NCBI GenBank assembly: GCA_022614695.1
Contig: JAKEIC010000182.1
Location: 1-35,088, forward strand
Length of the DNA: 35,088 nucleotides
From: Planctomycetales bacterium
GTDB taxonomy: Bacteria > Planctomycetota > JAKEIC01
Direction: 5' to 3'
Part shown: in pieces, positions 21,793-29,451 of the stretch
Layout: each line of letters opens with the position of its first letter
Numbering within the stretch: the first letter of the stretch is position 1
The notes under the pieces: model-generated
What the model was told of the DNA's origin: nothing
What the model saw: only the letters and a program-made list of their open reading frames with translations
Database searches by the model: none
Program-made: the position numbers and the translations under genes

Positions 21793-23208
21793 CTAGTGCC
21801 CTCCGGTGACGTGCACGTTGATCTGGAGCGGGATCGTCGCCTTCGTGAGGAAGAGGAGCGCGAAGCAGGTCGAGGCCTGCTGCCCCTCGTGGTCGGCGGT
21901 CCACGAGCCGTCCCCCGACTGGGACTTGAGGCAGTGCTCCGCCCCCTCGCGGTACCAGTCGTGGGCGCCGATCAGACGCGAGTTCGTGAGCACCGCCGCC
22001 CTCTCCACCGCATAGAGGTAATAGTACAGGTACTTGGCCGGGTGGTCCGGCTCCTGGAAGGGGACCTTGTCCACGGCCCAGTTCACGTCGAGCCAGGCGA
22101 GCCCGTCGGCGACCGCCTTGAGGCCATCCCTCTGGTCGGAGCCGTCCATCTTGCCCGCCCTCGCCACCTGGTCCATGCAGAGGGCGACGACGGCCACCCC
22201 GACGGCGGTCATGCTCCCGATCGCGCGGCCCCACTCGTCGCCCTTCGGATCCGGGTCTCGCCCCGTGTAGTAGGCCCAGCCCCTCGCCTCGTCGTTCACC
22301 CCGCCGACGGTCTTGTACATGATGTAGCCAGGGTTCTGCTTGTCCTCGAACGCGACGATCCGAGGCACCCGCTTCTCGCCCTTCTTCTGCTGGAAGTCGA
22401 GGAAGTTCCGAAGCACGCCGCGCCACATCTCGGCATCGGTCGGGACCCCGCACCGGTCGGCGGCTTGGAGGCCGAGCACGGCGTACTGGGTGTTCGAGCG
22501 GTCGCTCTCGTTCGCCTTCTGGCTGCGCGGGTAGCTCCACGCGCCCTTCGTCTCGGAGGGCTGTGTCACCGTGGACTTCCCCACCTTCCGCGTCACCATC
22601 GAGCTCGAGGCGACCGTGTAGTGGTCGTGCAAGTAGGCGGTGAGCTGCTTCACCCACTCGAGGTCCTTGGGGGGGACCTTCACCTGGCCCGCGCGGCCGC
22701 CGCCCCCGGCGAGAGGGGTCCCCTGGATCTTTTCCCGCAGGAACGCCAGCGGCGGGCTCCACCGGGCCTCGATGGCCATCAACGTCACGCTCACCTCGTA
22801 CTGCTTCCAAGAGGTGGCCTGGTGGAGGACCGAGCCGCCGGCCTTCCAGTTGTCCCACTTCGCCCGGAGGTACTTGAACCCCAGATCGATCTGCTCGTTC
22901 GAGGGGGAGACGCCGCACCGGAGCAGCGCCAGGAGGCAGAGCGCGGTCATGCCGTTCCGCCAGCAGCCGTGCAGGTGCTCGTCGAAGTTGCTGGCCCAGG
23001 AGCCGTCCCCTTGCTGGATCCGCTTCAGGTAGTCCACGCCGCGCGTGATGGCGGCGTTCACGTTCTTGAGCAGCTCGGCGTCCCGGTCGCCGGCCTTGAG
23101 CTTGTGCTCCTCGGGCTTCACCTGCGCGAACCCGGGGGACGGGGCGATCCCCGCCCCTCCCATGACCATGGCGAACGCGGCGAGAGAGAGGAGGATCGCG
23201 GGTCGCAT
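21793..23208 (-). CDS. Secreted prenyltransferase/squalene-cyclase-like repeat protein B
   Basis: The protein has 471 residues from ATG 23208 (MRPAILLSLAAFAMVMGGAG), with GGAG 9 nt upstream. A TTG five codons earlier is possible but would sit in that Shine-Dalgarno. Signal peptide, then helical toroid repeats: RIQQGDGSWASNFDE, MTALCLLALLRCG, VSVTLMAIEARW, NTQYAVLGLQAADRCG, and near the C-terminus SQSGDGSWTADHEGQQASTC followed by FALLFLTKATIPL. The layout matches protein A, so they are tandem duplicates with diverged sequence. No cyclase catalytic motif is seen. It is the first gene of a two-gene operon preceded by a plausible promoter at 23270-23297. Confidence 0.85.
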   Translation of the reverse strand: MRPAILLSLAAFAMVMGGAGIAPSPGFAQVKPEEHKLKAGDRDAELLKNVNAAITRGVDYLKRIQQGDGSWASNFDEHLHGCWRNGMTALCLLALLRCGVSPSNEQIDLGFKYLRAKWDNWKAGGSVLHQATSWKQYEVSVTLMAIEARWSPPLAFLREKIQGTPLAGGGGRAGQVKVPPKDLEWVKQLTAYLHDHYTVASSSMVTRKVGKSTVTQPSETKGAWSYPRSQKANESDRSNTQYAVLGLQAADRCGVPTDAEMWRGVLRNFLDFQQKKGEKRVPRIVAFEDKQNPGYIMYKTVGGVNDEARGWAYYTGRDPDPKGDEWGRAIGSMTAVGVAVVALCMDQVARAGKMDGSDQRDGLKAVADGLAWLDVNWAVDKVPFQEPDHPAKYLYYYLYAVERAAVLTNSRLIGAHDWYREGAEHCLKSQSGDGSWTADHEGQQASTCFALLFLTKATIPLQINVHVTGGH

Positions 23209-23269
23209 CAGGGGGTTCTCCAAAGTGTTAACGTTGCCGCAAGCCCCGCGCCAGGCGAGGCCTCCGCCT

Positions 23270-23297
23270 AGGATACTCGGAAGCCCCTCTTGGGCAA
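23270..23297 (-). promoter_or_regulatory. Probable promoter of the prenyltransferase-repeat operon
   Basis: On the minus strand TTGCCC (23297-23292), a 16-nt spacer and TATCCT (23275-23270) lie about 60 nt upstream of ATG 23208. The leader contains GTTAAC and a Shine-Dalgarno GGAG. Confidence 0.45.
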
Positions 23298-23338
23298 GGT
23301 CTTCCGGTCGGGGCCCCGAGGGCGCCGGGGCCTCGGGT

Positions 23339-23374
23339 GCGTCCGAAAGCGGACGCGTGTAAAGCCCGCTTTAC
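23339..23374 (-). terminator. Tandem hairpins after lpxI, candidate terminator
   Basis: Two perfect stems lie at the end of lpxI: GTAAAGC-(2 nt)-GCTTTAC (23359-23374, overlapping the TAA stop) and GCGTCCG-(4 nt)-CGGACGC (23339-23356). Neither is followed by a T-tract in the direction of transcription, as is often the case in very GC-rich genomes. They separate lpxI from the downstream operon at 23208. Confidence 0.45.
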
Positions 23375-24264
23375 GCGGGCGCTCGCCGCGACACGATGGC
23401 GATCCCCGCGGCGTCGGCCGCGCGTAGGGTCTCCTCGGGGTCGAGGAGGTAGGTCTTCCCGGCCTCGATCGCCAGGAGCCTCGCGCCCGACTCGACGAGC
23501 GAGCGCACCGTCTCGGGCCCGACGGTGGGGACGTCGTAGCGCATGTCCTGCGCCGGTTTCGCGACCTTCACGACGGTGAACCCCCCGGCCTTGCAGAGGG
23601 TCCCCGCGCGGCGGATCGCGGCGTCGGTCCCCTCGATCGCCTCGACGGCCAGCACCGCCTGCTCGCGGACCGCCACGGTCTGCCCGACGTCGAGGCCTCC
23701 CATCCTCTTCGCCAGCTCCCAGCCGAACTGGATGTCCTTCTCCTCGCCCGCCGTCGGGCGGCGGTAGGTGAGGACCCCCTCGGGGGCGAGCAGCTCCGGG
23801 CAGTAGTCGGCCGCGCTCTCGAGGGCGATCCCCTCCCGGGAGAGCTCCTCCGCGAACGTCCCGAGCAGCGTGTCGTCCTTGCGGTCCCGGACGTGGCGGT
23901 ACCAGAGGGTGAGGGTCTTCCAGTCGGGGAGGAACCGCAGCAGCCGCAGCGGCCCGAAGACGCGCGCCTTGTGGATCTTGCCCGCCATGATCGCGCGCCG
24001 GAGCCCCTCGGCCTTCAGCAGCCGGAGCAGCCTCCCGAGGCGAGCGATCCCGCACCAGTGGAGCCGCTCGACGAGGGGCCCCAGGTCCGGGGAGCACTCG
24101 CCGCGGATGCCGACCGCGACGACGGGGATCCCCTGCGCGCGCGCCCGCTCGGCGAAGAGGATCGGGAACCGCCCGAACCCGGCGATCAGCCCGATCCTCT
24201 CGCCCGGGGGGAGGGTCTTCGCGGGAGAGCGCGCCGTCTCGGGGCGCGGGGGAGGCGCGGGCAC
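23371..24264 (-). CDS. lpxI: UDP-2,3-diacylglucosamine pyrophosphatase LpxI
   Basis: The protein has 297 residues from GTG 24264. After a Pro-rich start it shows IGLIAGFGRFPILFAERARA (LpxI N-domain glycine-rich motif), RAIMAGKIHKARVF, RPTAGEEKDIQFGWELAKRM, DVGQTVAVREQAVLAVEAIE, GTDAAIRRAG and KVAKPAQDMRYDVPTVGPET. The Asp in that last motif belongs to the conserved DUF1009 signature containing the catalytic Asp. LpxI hydrolyses UDP-2,3-diacylglucosamine to lipid X in lipid A synthesis in bacteria lacking LpxH. It supports a lipid A-containing outer membrane. The start is 9 nt after the stop of the upstream secreted-protein gene, and a -10-like TAGGAT overlaps that stop. Confidence 0.93.
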   Translation of the reverse strand: MPAPPPRPETARSPAKTLPPGERIGLIAGFGRFPILFAERARAQGIPVVAVGIRGECSPDLGPLVERLHWCGIARLGRLLRLLKAEGLRRAIMAGKIHKARVFGPLRLLRFLPDWKTLTLWYRHVRDRKDDTLLGTFAEELSREGIALESAADYCPELLAPEGVLTYRRPTAGEEKDIQFGWELAKRMGGLDVGQTVAVREQAVLAVEAIEGTDAAIRRAGTLCKAGGFTVVKVAKPAQDMRYDVPTVGPETVRSLVESGARLLAIEAGKTYLLDPEETLRAADAAGIAIVSRRAPA

Positions 24265-24270
24265 GCGGGC

Positions 24271-24276
24271 ATCCTA
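24271..24276 (-). promoter_or_regulatory. -10-like TAGGAT, 6 nt before the lpxI GTG
   Basis: The hexamer contains the TAG stop of the preceding gene and is followed by 6 nt and GTG 24264. It may give lpxI its own leaderless transcript, but coincidence with the stop codon makes this uncertain. Confidence 0.3.
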
Positions 24277-25986
24277 CCGCCCCATGATCTCCCGCAGTTC
24301 CTCGACGATCGGCCGGACTTCCGCCGCCTGGAGGCGGTGGTCGCGGAACGCGTCGCGCCAGCGGCGCTCGAGCACCAGGATGCGGGCCCGGGTCTCCGGG
24401 GCGAGGAGCCGGGTCTGGTCGGGCTGGTGGAGCCAGACGCGGAACTCGTGCTCGGTGACGGCGAGACCGAGCGCCTCCTCCTCGGCCTCGAGCCCCGGCG
24501 CGGCGATGAACCGGACCTTCCTCCGCGGGGCCGGGAGGTCGAGGGGCACCGCCTCCCACTTCACCCCCTCGGGCCGCGTGAGCCGCGGGTCGGGCCCCGT
24601 CCCGGGCCCGACCCAGCCGAGGTCCCGGGCCGGGGCGCGGAAGACCTGGTCCGGGGAGTTCACGAAGTAAGCCCACTCGCCGTCCGCGAGATCGTTCGGC
24701 CACGCGAAGCACCCGTAGCCCCCCGGCCCCTCCTGCACGTCCGCGTTCGCCGGGTCCCCGTCGGGAGGGACCCCGTTCGCCTCCCGCAGCACCTTCCCCC
24801 CCGCGCCCGCGAGGAAGCAGACGTGGCAGTAGGCGTCGGCCACGACCACGCCGCGCGCGTCGGTCCTGCCGTGGAAGGGGTGGAGGCCGAACTGCCGCAG
24901 GGGAACCATCGCCCCGAGCCGCCCCCCCGGCGTCCGCAGGTTCGCTGTCCCAGCCAACTCGCAGAGGAAGCCGTACTCGCCCCGGCCGTCCCCGTCCTGG
25001 TCCACGCGCTTGTCCACCTTCCACTGCTCCTCGCTCCGGCCGATCGCGTAGAGGCGCTTGCGGCCCATGTCCTCCCCCGCCCACCTCCGGTCGAGGCCCG
25101 GGTCCTGGTCCACAGGCTGGAGCATGAGCGCCCCCGCGATCCACCGGCCGTCCAGCTCGGCGCCCTCGTACGGGACCCCCTCGGCGACGACCCGATACCA
25201 GAGCCACTTCGTGAACTCCCAGTCGAGCTCCTGCGAGAAGCGCAGCTCGACCTCCGCCGCGGCCAGGGCCCCCCGGGCGGGGTCCCAGAACGTGAGCCCC
25301 TCGGCGTCGAGGGACCTCGCGTCGCCGAACGGGCCGCCGCCCGGGAGCGGCAGCTCCAGTTCCCAGCGGAAGGCCTCGCACCGGCGGTCGCCGAGGGTCC
25401 TGTCCGGGAGCCTCTCGACCCGGAGCGCCGCGAGGACCGTGCGCCCGTCGGGGGAAGGGAACGGGGCCGCGTCGGTCCACCGCTCCCCGACGGGCGCCGA
25501 ACCATGCCCGGGCGGGCGGAGGAGGAGCAGGGTGAGGAAGGTCTCGTAGATCGGGGAGAACGGCCGCGAGCCGGGCGAGGCCCCCGCGCGGACCACCCCG
25601 TCGGTCCGCATCGTCCCCGAGAACTCGGTGTCGAGCCCGGGGAGGGACTTCGCGTCCGGGCCGCGGGGACCGACCGGCGCGCGGACCTCGGCGAGCCCGT
25701 CCTCGCGCGGCGAGAGCGCGACCCGAGGCGGGACCGGAAGCGTGTAGAGGTCCCACTCGCCCGCGCCGGACGGGTGGATGAGGTAGGCGAGGTCGCTCCC
25801 GCGCGCGAGCTTGAACGGGCGCTCGGTCGGCTGGACCAGGGGCTCGGCGGGGACGTGCGGACCGGTGGACGTCGGCTCGCCCGAGCCCTTCCGGCAGCGC
25901 AGGGCGGCGGTCCCGGCGGCGAGCAGGGCGCCCGCGCAGAGGATCGCGGCGGCCCGTCGCGCACGCACGGAGGCCCGAGAGACCAT
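24274..25986 (-). CDS. Large exported protein with prepilin-like C-terminal module
   Basis: ATG 25986 gives 570 residues; an ATG 13 codons earlier is possible but lacks a signal. N-terminal VRARRAAAILCAGALLAAGT is a signal peptide or anchor. Residues about 35-340 are of unrecognised, beta-rich type. The C-terminal part contains VDKRVDQDGDGRGEYGFLCE, a 'D-x-DGDG-x-GEYG' pattern, followed by DAYCHVCFLAG, YGCFAWPNDLADGEWAYFVN and QVFR. This resembles the globular part of planctomycete H-X9-DG/pseudopilin-like or DUF2950-type proteins, here without a pilin N-terminal helix. A soluble or membrane-tethered periplasmic protein is inferred; no enzyme motif is seen. It is upstream of lpxI on the same strand and divergent from the GreA-type gene. 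Confidence 0.7.
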   Translation of the reverse strand: MVSRASVRARRAAAILCAGALLAAGTAALRCRKGSGEPTSTGPHVPAEPLVQPTERPFKLARGSDLAYLIHPSGAGEWDLYTLPVPPRVALSPREDGLAEVRAPVGPRGPDAKSLPGLDTEFSGTMRTDGVVRAGASPGSRPFSPIYETFLTLLLLRPPGHGSAPVGERWTDAAPFPSPDGRTVLAALRVERLPDRTLGDRRCEAFRWELELPLPGGGPFGDARSLDAEGLTFWDPARGALAAAEVELRFSQELDWEFTKWLWYRVVAEGVPYEGAELDGRWIAGALMLQPVDQDPGLDRRWAGEDMGRKRLYAIGRSEEQWKVDKRVDQDGDGRGEYGFLCELAGTANLRTPGGRLGAMVPLRQFGLHPFHGRTDARGVVVADAYCHVCFLAGAGGKVLREANGVPPDGDPANADVQEGPGGYGCFAWPNDLADGEWAYFVNSPDQVFRAPARDLGWVGPGTGPDPRLTRPEGVKWEAVPLDLPAPRRKVRFIAAPGLEAEEEALGLAVTEHEFRVWLHQPDQTRLLAPETRARILVLERRWRDAFRDHRLQAAEVRPIVEELREIMGR

Positions 25987-26090
25987 GGTGCGGGGAGGGT
26001 AGGGGATGGCGGGCGGGGACGTCAAACGGGGGGCGCCGCCGCCCCTTCGGGCTAGGCACTTGTGCCCGGGGACGCTATGCTCCCGACCCC

Positions 26091-28298
26091 ATGTCCGCGA
26101 TGACCCGAGGGGAGCGGGCGCTCGCCGCCGCCGAGGCCGGGAACGCCGCCGCCGCCGAGGACCTCTGGCTCGAGGCCCTCACGGCCGGAGAGGCCGCGGA
26201 CCCCGCGTTCGCCTCCGCGGCCAAGATCCTCGTCACACGTGGCGAGAAGGAGCGGGCGGCGGTCCTGCTCGGGATGACCGCCCCGCTGCTCGAGTCGGCC
26301 GGGCGGGGCCGGGAGACGTTCGAGGTCCTCTCGATCCTCGCGCGTCTCACGCCTGCCGAGCCGGGGCTCCGCGACCGGATCGCCTCGGCGGCGGCCGTCG
26401 CGTGGCGCGAGCACCCGCAGGCGCGCGAGATCGTGGAGACCCTCCGTCTCGAGGGCCCCCCCGAACCGGGAGAGCTCGCCGAGGCCCTCCGCGCGGCCTT
26501 CGCCTTCGCCTCGGGCGACGTGGTGCGCCACAACGGGGGCTGGGGCGTCGGCCGGATCTCGAGGCTGGACGCGCGCCGGCTCCAGATCGTCGTGGACTTC
26601 CCGGGAGCCTCCGGGCGGGCGTTCCCGCTCCGGACCGCCGGCGGGCTCCTCTCGCGGGTTCCTCCCGACGCCTTCGACGCGCTGGCGGTCGCGGCCCCCG
26701 AGAAGCTCCGCGAGGAGGCGGCCCGCGAGCCGGCGAACCTGGTGAAGAGGCTCCTGCGCGACCGGGGGGGGAAGGCGACGCTCCGCGAGGTGAAGGGGGA
26801 GCTGGTGCCGCGCCTCGTCGCCGACGGCGACTGGACCCGCTTCTGGGGCGCGGCGCGGAAGGCGCTCCAGGCCGACCCGTTCGTGGAGGTCGGATCGGGG
26901 GCGAACGCCCCGCTCGCGATGCGCGAGCGGCCGGTCACCCGCGGGGAGGACGTCCTCGCCCGGGTGCGGCGGGCCGCGGACCTCGCCGACAAGCTCCGGG
27001 AGGTGCGGGCGAGCCGCCGGGAGGTCACCGAGCCGGCGCTCCTCGCCGCGATCGCGGCCGAGGTGGCGACCGAGGCGGCCGGGGTCGCGGCCTCCGACCG
27101 TGCGGGACGCGCCGCCGTGGCGCTCGCGCTCGAGGAGGTGGGGGCCCCCGCGGGCGCGGGTGCGCCTCCCGCGGATCTCGCCGCGCTCGCGGCGGACCCT
27201 GCGGCGGCCACCGAGGTGCTTTCGGGGCTCTCGGATCCCGCGCACCGCTCCGCCTTCCTCGGGCGGGTCCGAGCGGCCCGGCCCGCGGACTGGGGGGAGG
27301 TCGTGTGCGGGGTCCTCCAGCGGCCCTCCGTCCCCGGCGCCTACGAGGCCGTGGCCGAGGCGTGCCGCTCGGCCGGCGGGCTGGCCTGGGACCTCTTCCG
27401 GACGGCGGCCGCGCGGGCGGCGGCGCCGTCGGCCCGGGTCCCCGCGGCGACGCTCTGGATCGCAGGCGAGGTGATCGGGGGCCGGGTCCCGGCCGGTCCT
27501 CCCTTCCCGGACGAGGCGGACCTCCTCGCCCGCGCCCTCGAGCTCCTCACCCACGCGAGCGCCGACGCCGAGTGGGGCCGGGACGCCCAGGCCAAGGAGG
27601 TGCTCCGGCGCGGGCGCGAGGCGCTCTCCGCCGACTCGCTGATCGCCTTCCTCGAGAGGCGCGCGGCGGAGGAGATGCCGCGTCTCTCGCACGCGGTGCT
27701 CGGATGCCGCGGGCTCACGGGTCGGGTCAAGGCCGAGGTCGAGCGCTGGGTGGCCCGGCACCACCCCGACGCGCTGGTCGCTCCCTCGCTCGAGGAAGAG
27801 CCGATCGTCCCGCCCGGGACGATCGTCGTCTCCGCCGCCGGGTTCGCCAAGCGGCAGGCCGAGTTCGCGCAGCTCATGAACGTGGAGATCCCGAAGAACC
27901 AGGTGGAGCTCGGGGAGGCGATCGCCAAGGGGGACCTCGCCGAGAACGCCGAGTACGACGCGGCGCGCGAGCGGCAGAGGATCCTGCTCGCCCGCGCCGG
28001 GGAGATGAAGGCCGAGCTGGAGAAGGTCCACGTGCTCGATCTCGCGTCGGTGAAAGCCGACCGCGCGCAGCCCGGGACGAGGGTCCTCGTGCTCGGGGCC
28101 GGCGGCGAGCGCGAGGCGTACACGCTGCTCGGTCCCTGGGACGTGGACGTGGCCCGCGGGATCATTTCCTACCTCTCCCCCATCGGGAAGGCCCTCCTCG
28201 GGAGGCAGGCGGGCGACGACGTCCGCGCGCGGCTGCCCGAGGGGGAGCGGAGCTTCCGGATCGAGGCGATCGAGACGCTCGGGGGGGAGAACGCGTGA
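26091..28298 (+). CDS. greA: Long GreA-type transcription elongation factor
   Basis: The protein has 735 residues from ATG 26091, far longer than the usual ~158 of GreA. Residues about 585-735 are a complete GreA/GreB module: a coiled coil with GDLAENAEYDAARERQ (tip acidic pair Asp615 and Glu618, the residues that place Mg in the RNA polymerase channel), then AQPGTRVLVLGA, YTLLGPWDVDVARGIISYLS, SPIGKALLGRQAGDDV and ARLPEG of the FKBP-like C-domain. The first ~580 residues are Ala-rich helical segments with no recognised family, including GDVVRHNGGWGVGRISRLDA, a CarD/TRCF-RID-like strand pattern near residue 140. Long Gre proteins are known in chlamydiae and spirochaetes. Stop and next start overlap (GTGA). 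Confidence 0.85.
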   Translation: MSAMTRGERALAAAEAGNAAAAEDLWLEALTAGEAADPAFASAAKILVTRGEKERAAVLLGMTAPLLESAGRGRETFEVLSILARLTPAEPGLRDRIASAAAVAWREHPQAREIVETLRLEGPPEPGELAEALRAAFAFASGDVVRHNGGWGVGRISRLDARRLQIVVDFPGASGRAFPLRTAGGLLSRVPPDAFDALAVAAPEKLREEAAREPANLVKRLLRDRGGKATLREVKGELVPRLVADGDWTRFWGAARKALQADPFVEVGSGANAPLAMRERPVTRGEDVLARVRRAADLADKLREVRASRREVTEPALLAAIAAEVATEAAGVAASDRAGRAAVALALEEVGAPAGAGAPPADLAALAADPAAATEVLSGLSDPAHRSAFLGRVRAARPADWGEVVCGVLQRPSVPGAYEAVAEACRSAGGLAWDLFRTAAARAAAPSARVPAATLWIAGEVIGGRVPAGPPFPDEADLLARALELLTHASADAEWGRDAQAKEVLRRGREALSADSLIAFLERRAAEEMPRLSHAVLGCRGLTGRVKAEVERWVARHHPDALVAPSLEEEPIVPPGTIVVSAAGFAKRQAEFAQLMNVEIPKNQVELGEAIAKGDLAENAEYDAARERQRILLARAGEMKAELEKVHVLDLASVKADRAQPGTRVLVLGAGGEREAYTLLGPWDVDVARGIISYLSPIGKALLGRQAGDDVRARLPEGERSFRIEAIETLGGENA

Positions 28299-29434
28299 CG
28301 CCTCCGCGGCCCCCGACCCCGCCTGCCACCGGCGCCGCTCTCGTGGGCGCTTCGCCGGCGCGGGCCGGGGCGACCGCGGCCCCGGGGGCTTCGCTCGCGA
28401 GCCGGGGGGATCGGCTCGCCGCCGCCTTCGAGGTGCTGGCCGGGGTGGCCCACGAGCTGAACAACCCGCTGGCCGGGGTCCTCGGCTACGCGGAGCTGCT
28501 GCTGCGCCGCGAACCCCCGGCCGAGTGGCGAGGGGACGTGGAGGCGCTTCACCGCGAGGCGTCCCGCTGCGCCCGGCTCGCGAACGACCTCCTCGCGCTC
28601 GCCCGCGGCTGGCCGGGCGAGGTGAGGCCGGTGGACGCCGGCAAGCTCGTGCGCGAGGCGCGCGAGGCGGTCTCCGCGCGGCTCGCGCCGGCGGGCCCCG
28701 GAGGGAATGGGGGAGAGATCCGCTGGGAGGAGAGGCTCGCCGCGGGGCTTCCCGCCGTGCTCGGGGACTCGGGGCGGCTGCGCCAGGCGCTCGTCCACGT
28801 GGTCCGCAACGCCTGCGACGCGATCGAGGAGTTCCGGGGCGAGGGGACGATCGTCGTGTCCGGATCCGCCGAGGGGGGGTGGCTGGACATCGCCGTCGAG
28901 GACGACGGCCCGGGGATGGGCCCGGCGGTCCTCGGCCGGCTCTTCGAGCCGTTCTTCACGACGCGCGCGCCGGGGCGGGGGATCGGCCTGGGCCTCGCGC
29001 TCGTGCACGCGATCGTCACGGACCACCGGGGCGAGGTCGCCGTGAAGAGCCGCCTCGGGTCGGGGACGTCGGTGCGCCTGCGGCTCCCCGTCGGGCAGGG
29101 GCCGCCGCGGCGGCCGCGCACGACGCCCTCGACGCTCTCGTGGTCGCGGGGGGCCCTCGTGGTGACCGGGAGGGAGGACCTGGCCAACGCGCTCTCCGAC
29201 GCGCTCCTCGGCCTCCGGTGGCGCTGCCACGTCGCCCCCACGCCGGCGATCGCCGCCGCGCTCTCGGCCCGCAACCGCTACGACGCGGCCCTCGTGGACC
29301 CGGCGCTCGCGGCCGAGGCGGGGCCGGCGCTGCGCGCGAAGCTCGCCGGGCGGACGGTGGCCGTGCCGTCGGCGACCGTCACGCTCGAGTGGCTCGCCGC
29401 GGCGCTGGCGCGGGCGCTCCTGGGGCAGGCGTAG
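28295..29434 (+). CDS. Sensor histidine kinase with degenerate receiver-like tail
   Basis: The protein has 379 residues from GTG 28295, overlapping the GreA-type stop. It lacks transmembrane helices and any recognised sensor domain; the first 40 residues are Pro/Ala-rich. The H-box is VAHELNNPLAGVLGYAELL with phosphoacceptor His53. The ATPase domain has the N-box ALVHVVRNACDAI, G1 DDGPGMG, F-box FEPFFTTR and G2 GIGLGLALVHAI, the pattern of NtrB/HPK4-type kinases. The last ~100 residues (GALVVTGREDLANALSDALL ... NRYDAALVDP) resemble a response-regulator fold but lack the acidic pocket. No response regulator gene is adjacent. Input is presumably cytoplasmic or via a partner protein. Confidence 0.87.
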   Translation: MTPPRPPTPPATGAALVGASPARAGATAAPGASLASRGDRLAAAFEVLAGVAHELNNPLAGVLGYAELLLRREPPAEWRGDVEALHREASRCARLANDLLALARGWPGEVRPVDAGKLVREAREAVSARLAPAGPGGNGGEIRWEERLAAGLPAVLGDSGRLRQALVHVVRNACDAIEEFRGEGTIVVSGSAEGGWLDIAVEDDGPGMGPAVLGRLFEPFFTTRAPGRGIGLGLALVHAIVTDHRGEVAVKSRLGSGTSVRLRLPVGQGPPRRPRTTPSTLSWSRGALVVTGREDLANALSDALLGLRWRCHVAPTPAIAAALSARNRYDAALVDPALAAEAGPALRAKLAGRTVAVPSATVTLEWLAAALARALLGQA

Positions 29435-29435
29435 C

Positions 29436-29441
29436 TAGAAT
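29436..29441 (+). promoter_or_regulatory. -10-like TAGAAT, 10 nt before ATG 29452
   Basis: TAGAAT lies in the 17-nt gap between the histidine kinase stop and the ADP-ribosylglycohydrolase start. It is another example of the near-start -10 arrangement; no -35 is evident. Confidence 0.35.
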
Positions 29442-29451
29442 CGCCGGCGCC

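Noticed and set aside
20387-22918. A single 843-codon minus-strand gene covering both prenyltransferase-repeat proteins
   Set aside because: The upstream part of that frame is a GC-rich shadow of the second paralogue; signal peptide, Shine-Dalgarno and family start mark 21784 as the true start.
20387-23208. True squalene-hopene cyclases in a hopanoid cluster
   Set aside because: The repeats match the fold, but the proteins are exported, shorter than cyclases, lack a visible DxDD motif, and no isoprenoid gene is adjacent.
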